Below, piece by piece: positions 1-6,603 of a stretch of 11,808 nucleotides of DNA. Numbering within the stretch: position 1 is the first letter of the stretch; each line of letters opens with the position of its first letter. The notes beneath the pieces were generated by a model. That model made no database searches, was not told the DNA's origin, and worked only from the letters and a program-made list of their open reading frames with translations. The translations under genes were made by a program, and so were the position numbers. Location of the stretch: the NCBI GenBank assembly GCA_016932235.1, contig JAFGDF010000149.1, positions 1 to 11,808 of the forward strand, given 5' to 3'. Source of the DNA: Deltaproteobacteria bacterium. Lineage in GTDB: Bacteria > Desulfobacterota > DSM-4660 > Desulfatiglandales > HGW-15.

Positions 1-49
1 CTGCGTTGCCTGTGATCGCTCCTCCTTGCGGCGTATTACTTATACGTCT

Positions 50-107
50 CAGTCGTCGCTCCTTGGCGCCTTGCATCTGGCACCTCGTTGGTGGCCAGGG
101 TTACGCC
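50..107. repeat. Dispersed intergenic repeat, copy A (with hairpin)
   Basis: Two short motifs in this stretch recur near the right end of the window: CTCAGTCGTCG at 50-60 (again at 11751-11761) and CTCGTT..TGGCCAG..TTACGC at 84-106 (again at 11697-11719, and in weaker form at 2249-2271). Positions 77-98 can fold into a hairpin, CTGGCACC / GGTG(G)CCAG with loop TCGTT and one bulged base. A variant of the first motif's flank (CGCTCC...TTG.GGCG) also occurs just upstream at about 17-33. No gene explains this DNA. I read it as a REP-like dispersed element, an inference from only three copies. Confidence 0.5.
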
Positions 108-157
108 AAAATCCAGCACCATTACTATATTGTCTTAGATTTGATGGTGGATTTTGG
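106..157. repeat. Long interrupted inverted repeat
   Basis: The arms are 106-122 and 144-157. CCAAAATC (106-113) pairs with GATTTTGG (150-157), and CACCAT (117-122) pairs with ATGGTG (144-149), leaving a 3-base bulge (114-116) on the left arm and a 21-base loop. It abuts repeat copy A and may be part of the same element. There is no T-tract, so it is not an obvious terminator. The rest of 158-312 shows nothing I can name. Confidence 0.5.
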
Positions 158-312
158 ATGAACCGGTGTTTGATAGACTTGTGTAGGAAGGCACTGATAA
201 AAGGTTATACGTGGAGAGAGAATTATGCTATGCTGGCGATAAATTATGGCGTGTGAAATTTATAACCAATGAGAATGAGCAAACGATTTACTAACTTTTG
301 GAAAGCAATGCA

Positions 313-828
313 ATGATTCAGAAGATTCTTCAGATGCAAGTCATCTTTGTGCCTGTTCAGGACAGGTTGATGTTCCGACTGAAAACTTCGGTCAGAACAG
401 AGTTCAAGCTCTGGTTCACCCGTCGTTATATGAAACTCCTCTGGAAAGCTGTTCAACAGATGCTTAACAATACCAAGGCAGAGATAATCTCCGATCCATA
501 CACCAGAAAGGCAGCAATTTCGTGGGAACATGAACAGGTCTTGACAAAGGTGAATTTCCAGACACAGTATATGGAAGAACCGGAAATCACTCATCCTCTG
601 GGCGAGGAACCCGTGCTTGTTTCCAAAATTCAGGTAAAAAAGGGTGCGGGTAACACGCAGGTATTGTGCCTGCAACCTGAACATGGACAAGGGCTAGAGA
701 TCACATTTGATAGCACACTGCTTCATACGTTCTGTAAACTGCTGGAGGAAGGATTGAAAAAAACTGACTGGGATCTGGAATATAGAATAGAGGATTATAC
801 TTTGCCCATTAGCGGGACCACTCATTAA
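313..828 (+). CDS. Uncharacterised conserved-looking 171-aa protein
   Basis: I do not recognise a named family, but the reading frame looks like a real soluble protein. It opens with an alternating hydrophobic strand and a charged segment (residues 8-30, including VIFVPVQDRL at 10-19), then an aromatic/basic stretch with FTRRYMKLLW at 35-44. The C-terminal half (about 80-161) is again strand-rich and ends in the acidic helix LLEEGLKK with a following WDLEYRI segment. No signal peptide or membrane helix is visible. I chose ATG 313 over the in-frame TTG at 298 because GGAAAG lies 7 bases before the ATG, while nothing resembling a ribosome binding site precedes the TTG. The gene converges on the MFS transporter with a 97-base gap holding no convincing terminator. 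A longer antisense frame at 244-690 was judged a shadow. Function unknown. Confidence 0.7.
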   Translation: MIQKILQMQVIFVPVQDRLMFRLKTSVRTEFKLWFTRRYMKLLWKAVQQMLNNTKAEIISDPYTRKAAISWEHEQVLTKVNFQTQYMEEPEITHPLGEEPVLVSKIQVKKGAGNTQVLCLQPEHGQGLEITFDSTLLHTFCKLLEEGLKKTDWDLEYRIEDYTLPISGTTH

Positions 829-925
829 GGTTAATAGATAGCTCCTTGTCCGGGCACTGTAAGACAGTTTGTGAGGATCCTTGATAGAGCGGGCTTTATA
901 ACATTCCCGTAACAGAGATTGGAAT

Positions 926-2137
926 TTATTCCTCCCTGTGAGCGGTTTCCCCTGTAAATGAAAAGCACAGAAAGGCAACCACGCTTAGAGCCGCCCACAT
1001 AGTGAAGGGTAAACTTTCACCGAAGACCGCCACGCTGTTTCCGATCGGTGGCGAAAGAAACGCGCCTATCCTGGAGATGGTCTGCAGAAAACCAACCGCG
1101 GTTCCGGAATATAGCGACCCGATACCTTTACTATCCATGTTGGCAGCGTTTACCATGGCTATTAGGGCATCCCGCCCGATACCGACCATGATGATGATAG
1201 CCCATACTATGAAACCCTCTGCTACTGACAGTAATCCAACTCCTATAATGGCAACAGTGATTATGGATAAAACCAATAATTTGCGCCGGCCGAATTTGTC
1301 GGATAACAGAGAAATCGGGACAGCTCCCAAGGTGCTTACCCCGGTAAAAGCGGCTAATGTTCCGTCGGCACTCGCGGGCAGCCAGCCTTTAGATTCGCGC
1401 AGATAGAACGGCAGGTATCCGCACATCCCCTGGATGCAGCCGTGGTAACACATTGTTGCCAGACTTATGAGCCAAACGTTTTTGTTACGAAGAACATTGT
1501 ATATTGCATCTCTGGGTTTTACTCCCGTGCCTGCGCCGATTTTTCCCGCTGATCGACGTTCTTTGACGGTGGTCAGCCAGAGCAGGGCTATTAATATTGA
1601 GATCCCTCCGTATAGGAAGAGAACCCTCCTCCAACTCCCCAGCATGGGAGACAGCAGAGTGGCGCTTAACATGGAGCTTATCGTGAAGCCCGCGCCCATA
1701 CCGGCCATCAGGATTCCTGAGGCGAGTCCACGCTGTTCTGACGGAAACCATGTGGCGGCTGCCTTGAAAGCGTTGGATGGCATGAATCCGACTAAAAGCC
1801 CGAAAATGAAAGTCGTTAATAGCAGGCTGTAAAAACTGTTGGAAAGGCCTCTGGACGCCCCGGCCAGCCCGGCCGTTGCACAGGCAAGAATCAGGATGCG
1901 TCTCGATCCGAAGCGGTCAGCAAGCAGTCCGGCCACAAAGACGATGAATAAACCTGACATAGGAAAAAAACCCCAAATCCAGCCAATCTGGACAAGGCTT
2001 AAACCAATGTCCGCCGAGATTTCATTGAAGAGCACCGGCATGCATATATGCGGCATGGCCATACAGAAGGATAAAGTCAGAGCGGCAAGACCGAGCACGT
2101 ACCATCGATATTTAGACTCAGTATGCTTATTTTCCAT
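926..2137 (-). CDS. MFS family transporter, 12 TM helices
   Basis: This is a 403-residue inner-membrane secondary transporter of the major facilitator superfamily, of normal length for the family. Hydrophobic segments run from about residue 12 to 395 in two halves, split by a polar loop at about 190-215. The MFS motif A appears twice, as expected from the internal duplication: GLLADRFGSRR at 70-80 after TM2, and SLLSDKFGRRK at 276-286 after TM8. The segment WFPSEQRG at 130-137, followed by a small-residue helix rich in Gly, is typical of anion/organic-acid carriers (OFA- or ACS-like MFS families). The substrate cannot be read from sequence. The start is ATG 2137, with GGAGAA about 11 bases upstream. 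It is transcribed in the same direction as the deacetylase fusion gene ending at 2288, but a 150-base gap with an inverted repeat suggests it may have its own promoter. Confidence 0.93.
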   Translation of the reverse strand: MENKHTESKYRWYVLGLAALTLSFCMAMPHICMPVLFNEISADIGLSLVQIGWIWGFFPMSGLFIVFVAGLLADRFGSRRILILACATAGLAGASRGLSNSFYSLLLTTFIFGLLVGFMPSNAFKAAATWFPSEQRGLASGILMAGMGAGFTISSMLSATLLSPMLGSWRRVLFLYGGISILIALLWLTTVKERRSAGKIGAGTGVKPRDAIYNVLRNKNVWLISLATMCYHGCIQGMCGYLPFYLRESKGWLPASADGTLAAFTGVSTLGAVPISLLSDKFGRRKLLVLSIITVAIIGVGLLSVAEGFIVWAIIIMVGIGRDALIAMVNAANMDSKGIGSLYSGTAVGFLQTISRIGAFLSPPIGNSVAVFGESLPFTMWAALSVVAFLCFSFTGETAHREE

Positions 2138-2196
2138 TTTCGGTTCTTCTCCAATTCAATTGAAGAAATCAGCTAAAAATATACACCAGGCTTATA

Positions 2197-2214
2197 TTTA
2201 GCCTGATGGCTAAA
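2197..2214. promoter_or_regulatory. Perfect 7-N4-7 inverted repeat upstream of the MFS gene
   Basis: TTTAGCC (2197-2203), a TGAT spacer (2204-2207) and GGCTAAA (2208-2214) form a perfect dyad 60 bases upstream of the transporter start. The size fits a dimeric repressor or activator operator. It could also be a small hairpin, but no T-run follows on the minus strand, so it is a poor terminator for the upstream gene. The role is an inference from geometry and position. Confidence 0.35.
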
Positions 2215-2233
2215 AATCGCAGCATGGGAAACT

Positions 2234-2271
2234 CTTTTTACAGTCGAACTCGTTCCTGGCAAAGTTTATCG
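2234..2271. repeat. Dispersed intergenic repeat, copy B
   Basis: CTTTTTAC (2234-2241), three variable bases, then CGAACTCGTTCCTGGC (2245-2260) match 11682-11708 at 24 of 27 positions. The mismatches are confined to the three-base spacer. The following AAAGTTTATCG is a weaker match to the continuation in copies A and C. It fills most of the gap between the fusion gene's stop and the inverted repeat before the transporter. Confidence 0.6.
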
Positions 2272-2287
2272 AATAATGCCTTATTTT

Positions 2288-4549
2288 CTAGCTTTTCACG
2301 GTAAATGCCTTGCAATAGGTGATCTTTCCTTCGTTCGGACCATAAAAATGGTCCAGGACCGATTCGGGATGATAGCCCTGATTTTCATAAAAAGCCCGTG
2401 TACTGGCATACTGAGGCCTCTGGGAGGTTTCCACGTAGATACGGGTACCTCCTGATTTCCGAATCCGGGCCTCTGCTAACTTCAATAAACGCCTTCCCAG
2501 ACCCTTTCCCTGAAAATCCGGTTGAACCGCGATCCAGTAAAGCTTAAAACTGGAAACCGTGCCTGTTATGGGGCCGTAACATGAATACGCGGCAAGTTGA
2601 CCGTAATGCTCCGCAAGGATAAAGTCATATCCGCTGGCAGAGCCTCTCGCCAGACGCTCACGTGCAAGCTCTTCAGCCATGTCCACCTCTGCAGGGTAAA
2701 AGAAGCCGGTGATTTCAACCAGGCGTTTTATTCTCTCGGGATCTGAAGGGCTTATATCATGAAGGAATTTAAGACCATGAAGAGATCCAGTGCGTCCTTT
2801 GCGTTCCTTTTTCCATAGCAGACTTGCAGCGGCCAGACCATTGAAGAAACGAAGCGCATTTGTCCCGAGTGTTCGATTTTTGTATCCTCCCTCCTGAATG
2901 ACGACAACAGGAAGACCCAGTTCACCTATCATTCGTCCATTGGCTTCAAAATCCCTTGGTGACATAGACCATGTTCCTGTGGGATCCCCCTTAGCCGTGT
3001 CCAGGCCAAAAGGTACAACAAGAAAATAGGGATTGAATGAGTCTATTCTTCTAAGGGCCTTATCAAGAGTCTTACGGTACTTATCACCATCAACGGACTC
3101 GGGGAGAGGAAAGTTTAAATTGAATCCTTCGCCATCCTCCTGCCCCCGCTCATCTTCAAAACCCGTAAAGTAGGGATAGGCAAACCTGGGATGGCCGTGT
3201 ATTGATATTGTAAGGATGTCCGATCGCTTAAGAAATATATCCTGCTGGCCGTTTCCATGATGATAATCGATATCGAGGATCGCCACTTTTCCATAATGGC
3301 TAAGGTATTGTGCGGCGGCCGCGCTGTTATTAAAATAACAGAAACCGCCGAAAGAGGATCTCTCGGCATGATGTCCGGGTGGCCGGATCAGTGCATAACT
3401 GATACGGCGGCCTCTTAAGATCTCCTGGGCCGCAGTAAGCGCGCAGTCAATGCCCCGTCGGGCGGCAGGGTAGGCATTTCGGTTGATAGGTGTAAACGTG
3501 TCGATGCAGTAATAACCTGAAAGAACAGATGGTTCTTTAGGAGGACGCGTCTTGTTCCTTATGGGAAATATATATGGGTATAGGGATTCATTCTCGGGGG
3601 TTTGTTCACATGCCTTGCGCAGATAATTAATGAAATGGGGATCATGGATCTCCTGCAGATTTTTTTCAGGAAAACTCCTGGGTTTCATCTGAACAAAGAG
3701 CCCGGTTTTTTCCAACTCTTTTAATATGCTTCCCACCCTGACAGGAGATTCAACATAACCCAGTTCATGGATATGATGGATGCTGTGACGGTCATTAACA
3801 ACAAGACTGATCTGTTCGACGGACTGACTCTTTACCTGTGTTTTGACAGCCTCGGGTTTAATATATTTGTAGTCTCTTAGCCGGATAGGGTTGTCGCGAA
3901 AGGAGCTAACCACGTGTTCCACATATTCCCGGGGGCAGTATTCGGCGTATTTTCTTTCGAGAATCGCGCGGACAACCTTACGCATGAACTTCGGTCCAGG
4001 GAGCCTATTCTGATCCAGCCCATCGTAGACCAGATGTGGCATGCAGGTATCTCCTGGCTTTATGGGTGTTTCATATGCCGTATGGACGATTGGTCTCGCA
4101 CCGTAACGTTCATAAAAACGAAGTCTTGAGCGGTTTTCATTAAGCAAACTTTCATCCGGACATGCCGTAATATCATCTGGCAGACATTCAAAAAAAAGTC
4201 CTCTCGCCTTCAGATCCACCGACTCCGTTCTGATGGTCTCATAGAGAGCGCTTCCCAGCCCACCTCCTGTCCGGCCATTGGCGGCCGCGATCCAATCCAG
4301 ATAACAAAATTTTATCTCCGGTTCATGCAAAAGGAAAGCGAAGCCAAGCACCTTGTTGTTGAAACTTTCCGCCACAAACAGGACGGAACGAAAGCGTTTC
4401 TTAAACGGATTGCGCAGCTTCTCCCCGATCTGAAGGATCTCTTCTTCAGGCACTCCGCTGAAACGACTGCTAAGGATCTCCTGGACTTGTTTCAGCCTCT
4501 CCTTATTGGCAGGAAGGATATCGTCATAAACACGACGAATGCGGATCAT
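2288..4549 (-). CDS. GNAT / histone-deacetylase-like (APAH-type) / GNAT fusion protein
   Basis: A 753-residue cytoplasmic fusion of three domains. Residues 1-175 are a GNAT acetyltransferase with the acetyl-CoA loop NGRTGGGLGS at 91-100. Residues about 248-575 are a zinc deacetylase of the arginase/HDAC superfamily, closest in motif style to acetylpolyamine amidohydrolases (RPPGHHA and CYFNNSAAAAQ). Its active-site set looks complete: His393-His394, zinc ligands Asp428, His430 and Asp517, and transition-state Tyr556 in GGY. Residues about 620-753 are a second GNAT with QGKGLG at 680-685. No signal peptide or membrane segment is seen. The start is ATG 4549 with AAGG 7 bases upstream. Known precedent: Bacillus AcuA (GNAT) and AcuC (HDAC family) are separate proteins that acetylate and deacetylate acetyl-CoA synthetase. 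I infer that this chain may add and remove acetyl groups on one target, protein or small amine; the substrate is unknown. Confidence 0.92.
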   Translation of the reverse strand: MIRIRRVYDDILPANKERLKQVQEILSSRFSGVPEEEILQIGEKLRNPFKKRFRSVLFVAESFNNKVLGFAFLLHEPEIKFCYLDWIAAANGRTGGGLGSALYETIRTESVDLKARGLFFECLPDDITACPDESLLNENRSRLRFYERYGARPIVHTAYETPIKPGDTCMPHLVYDGLDQNRLPGPKFMRKVVRAILERKYAEYCPREYVEHVVSSFRDNPIRLRDYKYIKPEAVKTQVKSQSVEQISLVVNDRHSIHHIHELGYVESPVRVGSILKELEKTGLFVQMKPRSFPEKNLQEIHDPHFINYLRKACEQTPENESLYPYIFPIRNKTRPPKEPSVLSGYYCIDTFTPINRNAYPAARRGIDCALTAAQEILRGRRISYALIRPPGHHAERSSFGGFCYFNNSAAAAQYLSHYGKVAILDIDYHHGNGQQDIFLKRSDILTISIHGHPRFAYPYFTGFEDERGQEDGEGFNLNFPLPESVDGDKYRKTLDKALRRIDSFNPYFLVVPFGLDTAKGDPTGTWSMSPRDFEANGRMIGELGLPVVVIQEGGYKNRTLGTNALRFFNGLAAASLLWKKERKGRTGSLHGLKFLHDISPSDPERIKRLVEITGFFYPAEVDMAEELARERLARGSASGYDFILAEHYGQLAAYSCYGPITGTVSSFKLYWIAVQPDFQGKGLGRRLLKLAEARIRKSGGTRIYVETSQRPQYASTRAFYENQGYHPESVLDHFYGPNEGKITYCKAFTVKS

Positions 4550-4690
4550 AATATTACCTTAAATACAAATGAAACGGGAAAGGGCATTGCAAAGCAGAAA
4601 ATCCTGCTGAAAAACCGTTTTTGGACAATATGGACTTCAAATATAACATCCGGAATCTTAAAAGAAAATAAAATAACACAATGTTCAATT

Positions 4691-4708
4691 TTTTATGTTA
4701 TCATAAAA
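4691..4708. promoter_or_regulatory. Perfect 7-N4-7 dyad in the divergent intergenic region
   Basis: TTTTATG (4691-4697), a TTAT spacer, and CATAAAA (4702-4708) lie near the middle of the 284-base AT-rich spacer between the divergent fusion gene (start 4549) and the cNMP-fold gene (start 4834). A 4-base spacer between symmetric arms is the spacing of Crp/Fnr-type operators, though the arm sequence is not their consensus. Position and symmetry suggest a shared operator or promoter element. I could not pick out a convincing -35/-10 pair for either gene. Confidence 0.3.
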
Positions 4709-4833
4709 GATAAACTGGCTATCATTGCTTTCAAATATAAATCCGTTTTTGGCAAATTAAGCTTGGCGATGGAGAGTTCATCATGACTCAGGGGAGTAAA
4801 ACATGATAACACGAATGAAAAAGGAGGCAAGAC

Positions 4834-5253
4834 ATGTTAATAAAGCAGAAAGACCTGTTCTGGGGGATGAATCCTGATTTTGTCAAAAGGGCGAACGATG
4901 AAGCCGTCAAAATGTCCTGCAAAGACGGAGAAAGTCTATTCGAAATTGGTGATAAGGCCGGTACATTTTATGTGCTTCTCAGGGGCAGGGTATCACTATG
5001 CCGCGAAGGTGATAAAAAGGTGCAACATACCGCCCAAGAACCGGGCGAGATTGTTGGATGGTCCGCGCTGATCCGAAGAGACGCATACGCTGCCGCTGCG
5101 ATATGCGACGGTAATGTGGAGCTGCTTAAATTTGACCGTGATAAATTCTTTGCGCGAATGTCCGAAACGCCTGATGATAAGGGCGCTTTTTTTGAGAATA
5201 TAGCGACAATGCTGGGTAACAGAATCCTGGACCTGGAACCTTTCCTCGCCTAA
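4834..5253 (+). CDS. Stand-alone cyclic-nucleotide-binding-fold (Crp effector-like) protein
   Basis: A 139-residue soluble protein consisting only of a cNMP-binding beta-roll (about 6-110) plus a C-terminal helix; no HTH DNA-binding domain follows. The fold is shown by FEIGDKAGTFYVLLRGRV at 36-53, the segment of CNB proteins containing the paired glycines, and by the phosphate-cassette region at 71-90. In cAMP-binding members that cassette carries a conserved Glu and Arg. Aligning GWSALIRRDAYAAA (75-88) to it puts Trp76 and Tyr85 at those positions, so ordinary cAMP binding looks unlikely. The start is secure: AAGGAGG at 4821-4827, 6 bases before the ATG. The gene is divergent from the acetyltransferase-deacetylase fusion and may share its control region. 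It could be a ligand sensor for something else, or a protein-interaction module. Confidence 0.85.
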   Translation: MLIKQKDLFWGMNPDFVKRANDEAVKMSCKDGESLFEIGDKAGTFYVLLRGRVSLCREGDKKVQHTAQEPGEIVGWSALIRRDAYAAAAICDGNVELLKFDRDKFFARMSETPDDKGAFFENIATMLGNRILDLEPFLA

Positions 5254-5460
5254 GTCAAGATATTTTACCCCTTATGATTCTGAAAAAGGCATCAACTGTA
5301 AATCGGTGTGCGGATCGCTGATTATGAATCTTGCTGAAAACATAAACCGCATTTCAGCGGACCTTCTGTAAATAACTATTGAAAAAAAAATATCATCAGT
5401 GTAGAAACAAAAAATAAGATGATTTTATTCCAGACCAGAAACACCGAGGAGGAGCATAGA

Positions 5461-5694
5461 ATGGATTATATCCATGAATTCTTTTCTTGTGATGCCTGTG
5501 AAAATAAGGATTTTATCCGGATCAACAATTTCAGCCTGAGGTTTCACGGAATAAATTTTTCAGATGATCTCATATATGACAAACTGGTAAATGAGGTCTA
5601 TCAATGCACGAAATGCAAAAAAATATTTTCAATGGATCAGATAGAAGCCGGGCTTGCGAAAATAAAAAAGAAATATAAAAATAAAGGTATATAA
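5461..5694 (+). CDS. Small four-cysteine, zinc-ribbon-like protein
   Basis: A 77-residue protein with two CxxC knuckles, Cys10/Cys13 and Cys49/Cys52, separated by 35 residues, the pattern of a zinc ribbon. The C-terminal tail (about 64-77) is very lysine-rich (AKIKKKYKNK), which would suit nucleic-acid or acidic-protein contact. I do not recognise a named family. I chose ATG 5461 rather than the earlier in-frame ATG at 5419 because GAGGAGGAG (5446-5454) lies 6 bases before it and the extra 14 residues look like leader translation. It is downstream of the cNMP-fold gene by 207 bases and is closed by the strong terminator at 5698-5732, so it may be the end of that transcription unit or a unit of its own. 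Confidence 0.75.
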   Translation: MDYIHEFFSCDACENKDFIRINNFSLRFHGINFSDDLIYDKLVNEVYQCTKCKKIFSMDQIEAGLAKIKKKYKNKGI

Positions 5695-5697
5695 TAG

Positions 5698-5732
5698 GAA
5701 ACGGGGCTTTTAAGAAGCCCCGTTTCTTTTTT
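5698..5732 (+). terminator. Strong rho-independent terminator
   Basis: GAAACGGGGCTT (5698-5709) and AAGCCCCGTTTC (5715-5726) form a perfect 12-base-pair stem with a 5-base loop, followed directly by six T (5727-5732). It begins 3 bases after the stop codon of the four-cysteine gene. On the other strand the stem is followed by CTATTATAT rather than a T-run, so termination of the FHA transcript there would be weaker. Confidence 0.95.
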
Positions 5733-5812
5733 CGCTTGAAAAATATGTCCTCAACGATGCGTATCTACTGAACAGATAAAAAATTCCCGAATTGTTTATA
5801 AAGTTGCGTTAC

Positions 5813-6532
5813 TTATTTGGTATCGTCTTTCTGAAAAAATTGAAACTTGTAGGAACCCAATTCGATTGTATCAAAGTCGTTTAGTTGTACGCTCTCTTTA
5901 ACCGGTTGCCCGTTTACCTTCAGTTTCGTCATCCCCCCTGCAAAAGAGATGGCATAGCCTGTGGGTCTTCTGCTAATCATGGCAGCTGTGGCGGGCATCA
6001 ACATCCCTGTGAGTTTTATTTCCGAACTATCGGCTTTTCCGATCTTTGTGAGTTTCTTGGTAAGCTCGATCTCGCCCAGGCCAGACTTGTCTATAAAACT
6101 CACGACCCCGATTTTTTCGCTTCCCTTGGCGGCTGCCTTCATCACACCTTGTTGTTTGGCCAGAAGTTCTTTCTGCTTTGCGGTATCGAGCATCATAGTT
6201 TTATCAAGATCCATTTTCTGATCTTCTTTTTCGGTTTTTTCCTTCTCCGTACCAATAAACAGGAGTATGTGCTTTCCTATGATGACATTATCGCCGTGAG
6301 AGAGTTTATGAGAAACGATCTTTTTATCATTTACAAAAGTCCCGTTGGTGCTTTGTAAATCGGTAAGAATAAAATCATCCCCTGCCTTGTCTATCCTCGC
6401 ATGATACCCAGATACCGCAAGATTATCCACGCTGATAGTGTTGTCACTGTTTCGACCTATTGTGATGCCTTCCTTCAAGAGAGGGTATTCTTTTACTACT
6501 TGTTTATTAAACATCAAGACTATTCTGGCCAT
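5813..6532 (-). CDS. Two-FHA-domain phosphothreonine-binding protein
   Basis: A 239-residue cytoplasmic signalling adaptor. The N-terminal FHA domain (1-98) has all the usual phosphothreonine-pocket residues: Gly26-Arg27, Ser41, His44 and STNGT at 61-65. The C-terminal domain (about 141-235) keeps the FHA outline (IGKADSSEIKL at 164-174, KVNGQPV at 205-211) but has Lys for the first Arg and no Ser-x-x-His, so it probably does not bind phosphothreonine. The charged linker (96-139) holds DLDKTMML at 108-115, a Thr in acidic/hydrophobic context resembling a Ser/Thr-kinase acceptor site, as in GarA. The start is ATG 6532 with GGGGG 6 bases upstream. It lies downstream of the kinase and phosphatase genes after a 71-base AT-rich gap, and is most simply their effector. 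The mature target is unknown. Confidence 0.92.
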   Translation of the reverse strand: MARIVLMFNKQVVKEYPLLKEGITIGRNSDNTISVDNLAVSGYHARIDKAGDDFILTDLQSTNGTFVNDKKIVSHKLSHGDNVIIGKHILLFIGTEKEKTEKEDQKMDLDKTMMLDTAKQKELLAKQQGVMKAAAKGSEKIGVVSFIDKSGLGEIELTKKLTKIGKADSSEIKLTGMLMPATAAMISRRPTGYAISFAGGMTKLKVNGQPVKESVQLNDFDTIELGSYKFQFFQKDDTK

Positions 6533-6603
6533 GATTTTCCCCCTGATAACAAATATATCTTATATTATTCAAATATTACATAAAATAGCAACATTAAATA
6601 ATT

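Noticed and set aside
26..256. Plus-strand open frame of 76 codons at the left edge
   Set aside because: It runs through the repeat and the long inverted repeat, has no ribosome site and has unbalanced composition; more likely chance opening of repeat DNA.
1..312. Possible integron attC or CRISPR-like structure in the left repeats
   Set aside because: No GTTRRRY/RYYYAAC core sites with the right spacing, and no regular repeat-spacer pattern.
244..690. Minus-strand frame of 148 codons opposite the 171-aa gene
   Set aside because: Rich in Cys, Phe, His and Leu without any recognisable pattern; the plus frame has a ribosome site and protein-like composition.
856..868. ACTGT-AAG-ACAGT dyad between the two convergent genes
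   Set aside because: Only 5 bp with a 3-base loop and three T; insufficient as a terminator.
1002..1832. Plus-strand frames opposite the MFS gene
   Set aside because: Shadows of the transporter, which has clear family motifs.
4325..4786. Plus-strand frame of 153 codons covering the start of the fusion gene and the divergent spacer
   Set aside because: Half is antisense to the first GNAT domain and half is AT-rich spacer; no family signal.
5333..5358. GCTGAAA / TTTCAGC inverted repeat after the cNMP-fold gene
   Set aside because: A 7-bp stem with a 12-base loop and no T-run; too weak to call a terminator.
5885..6358. Plus-strand frame of 157 codons opposite the FHA gene
   Set aside because: Antisense shadow; the minus frame has a full FHA signature.
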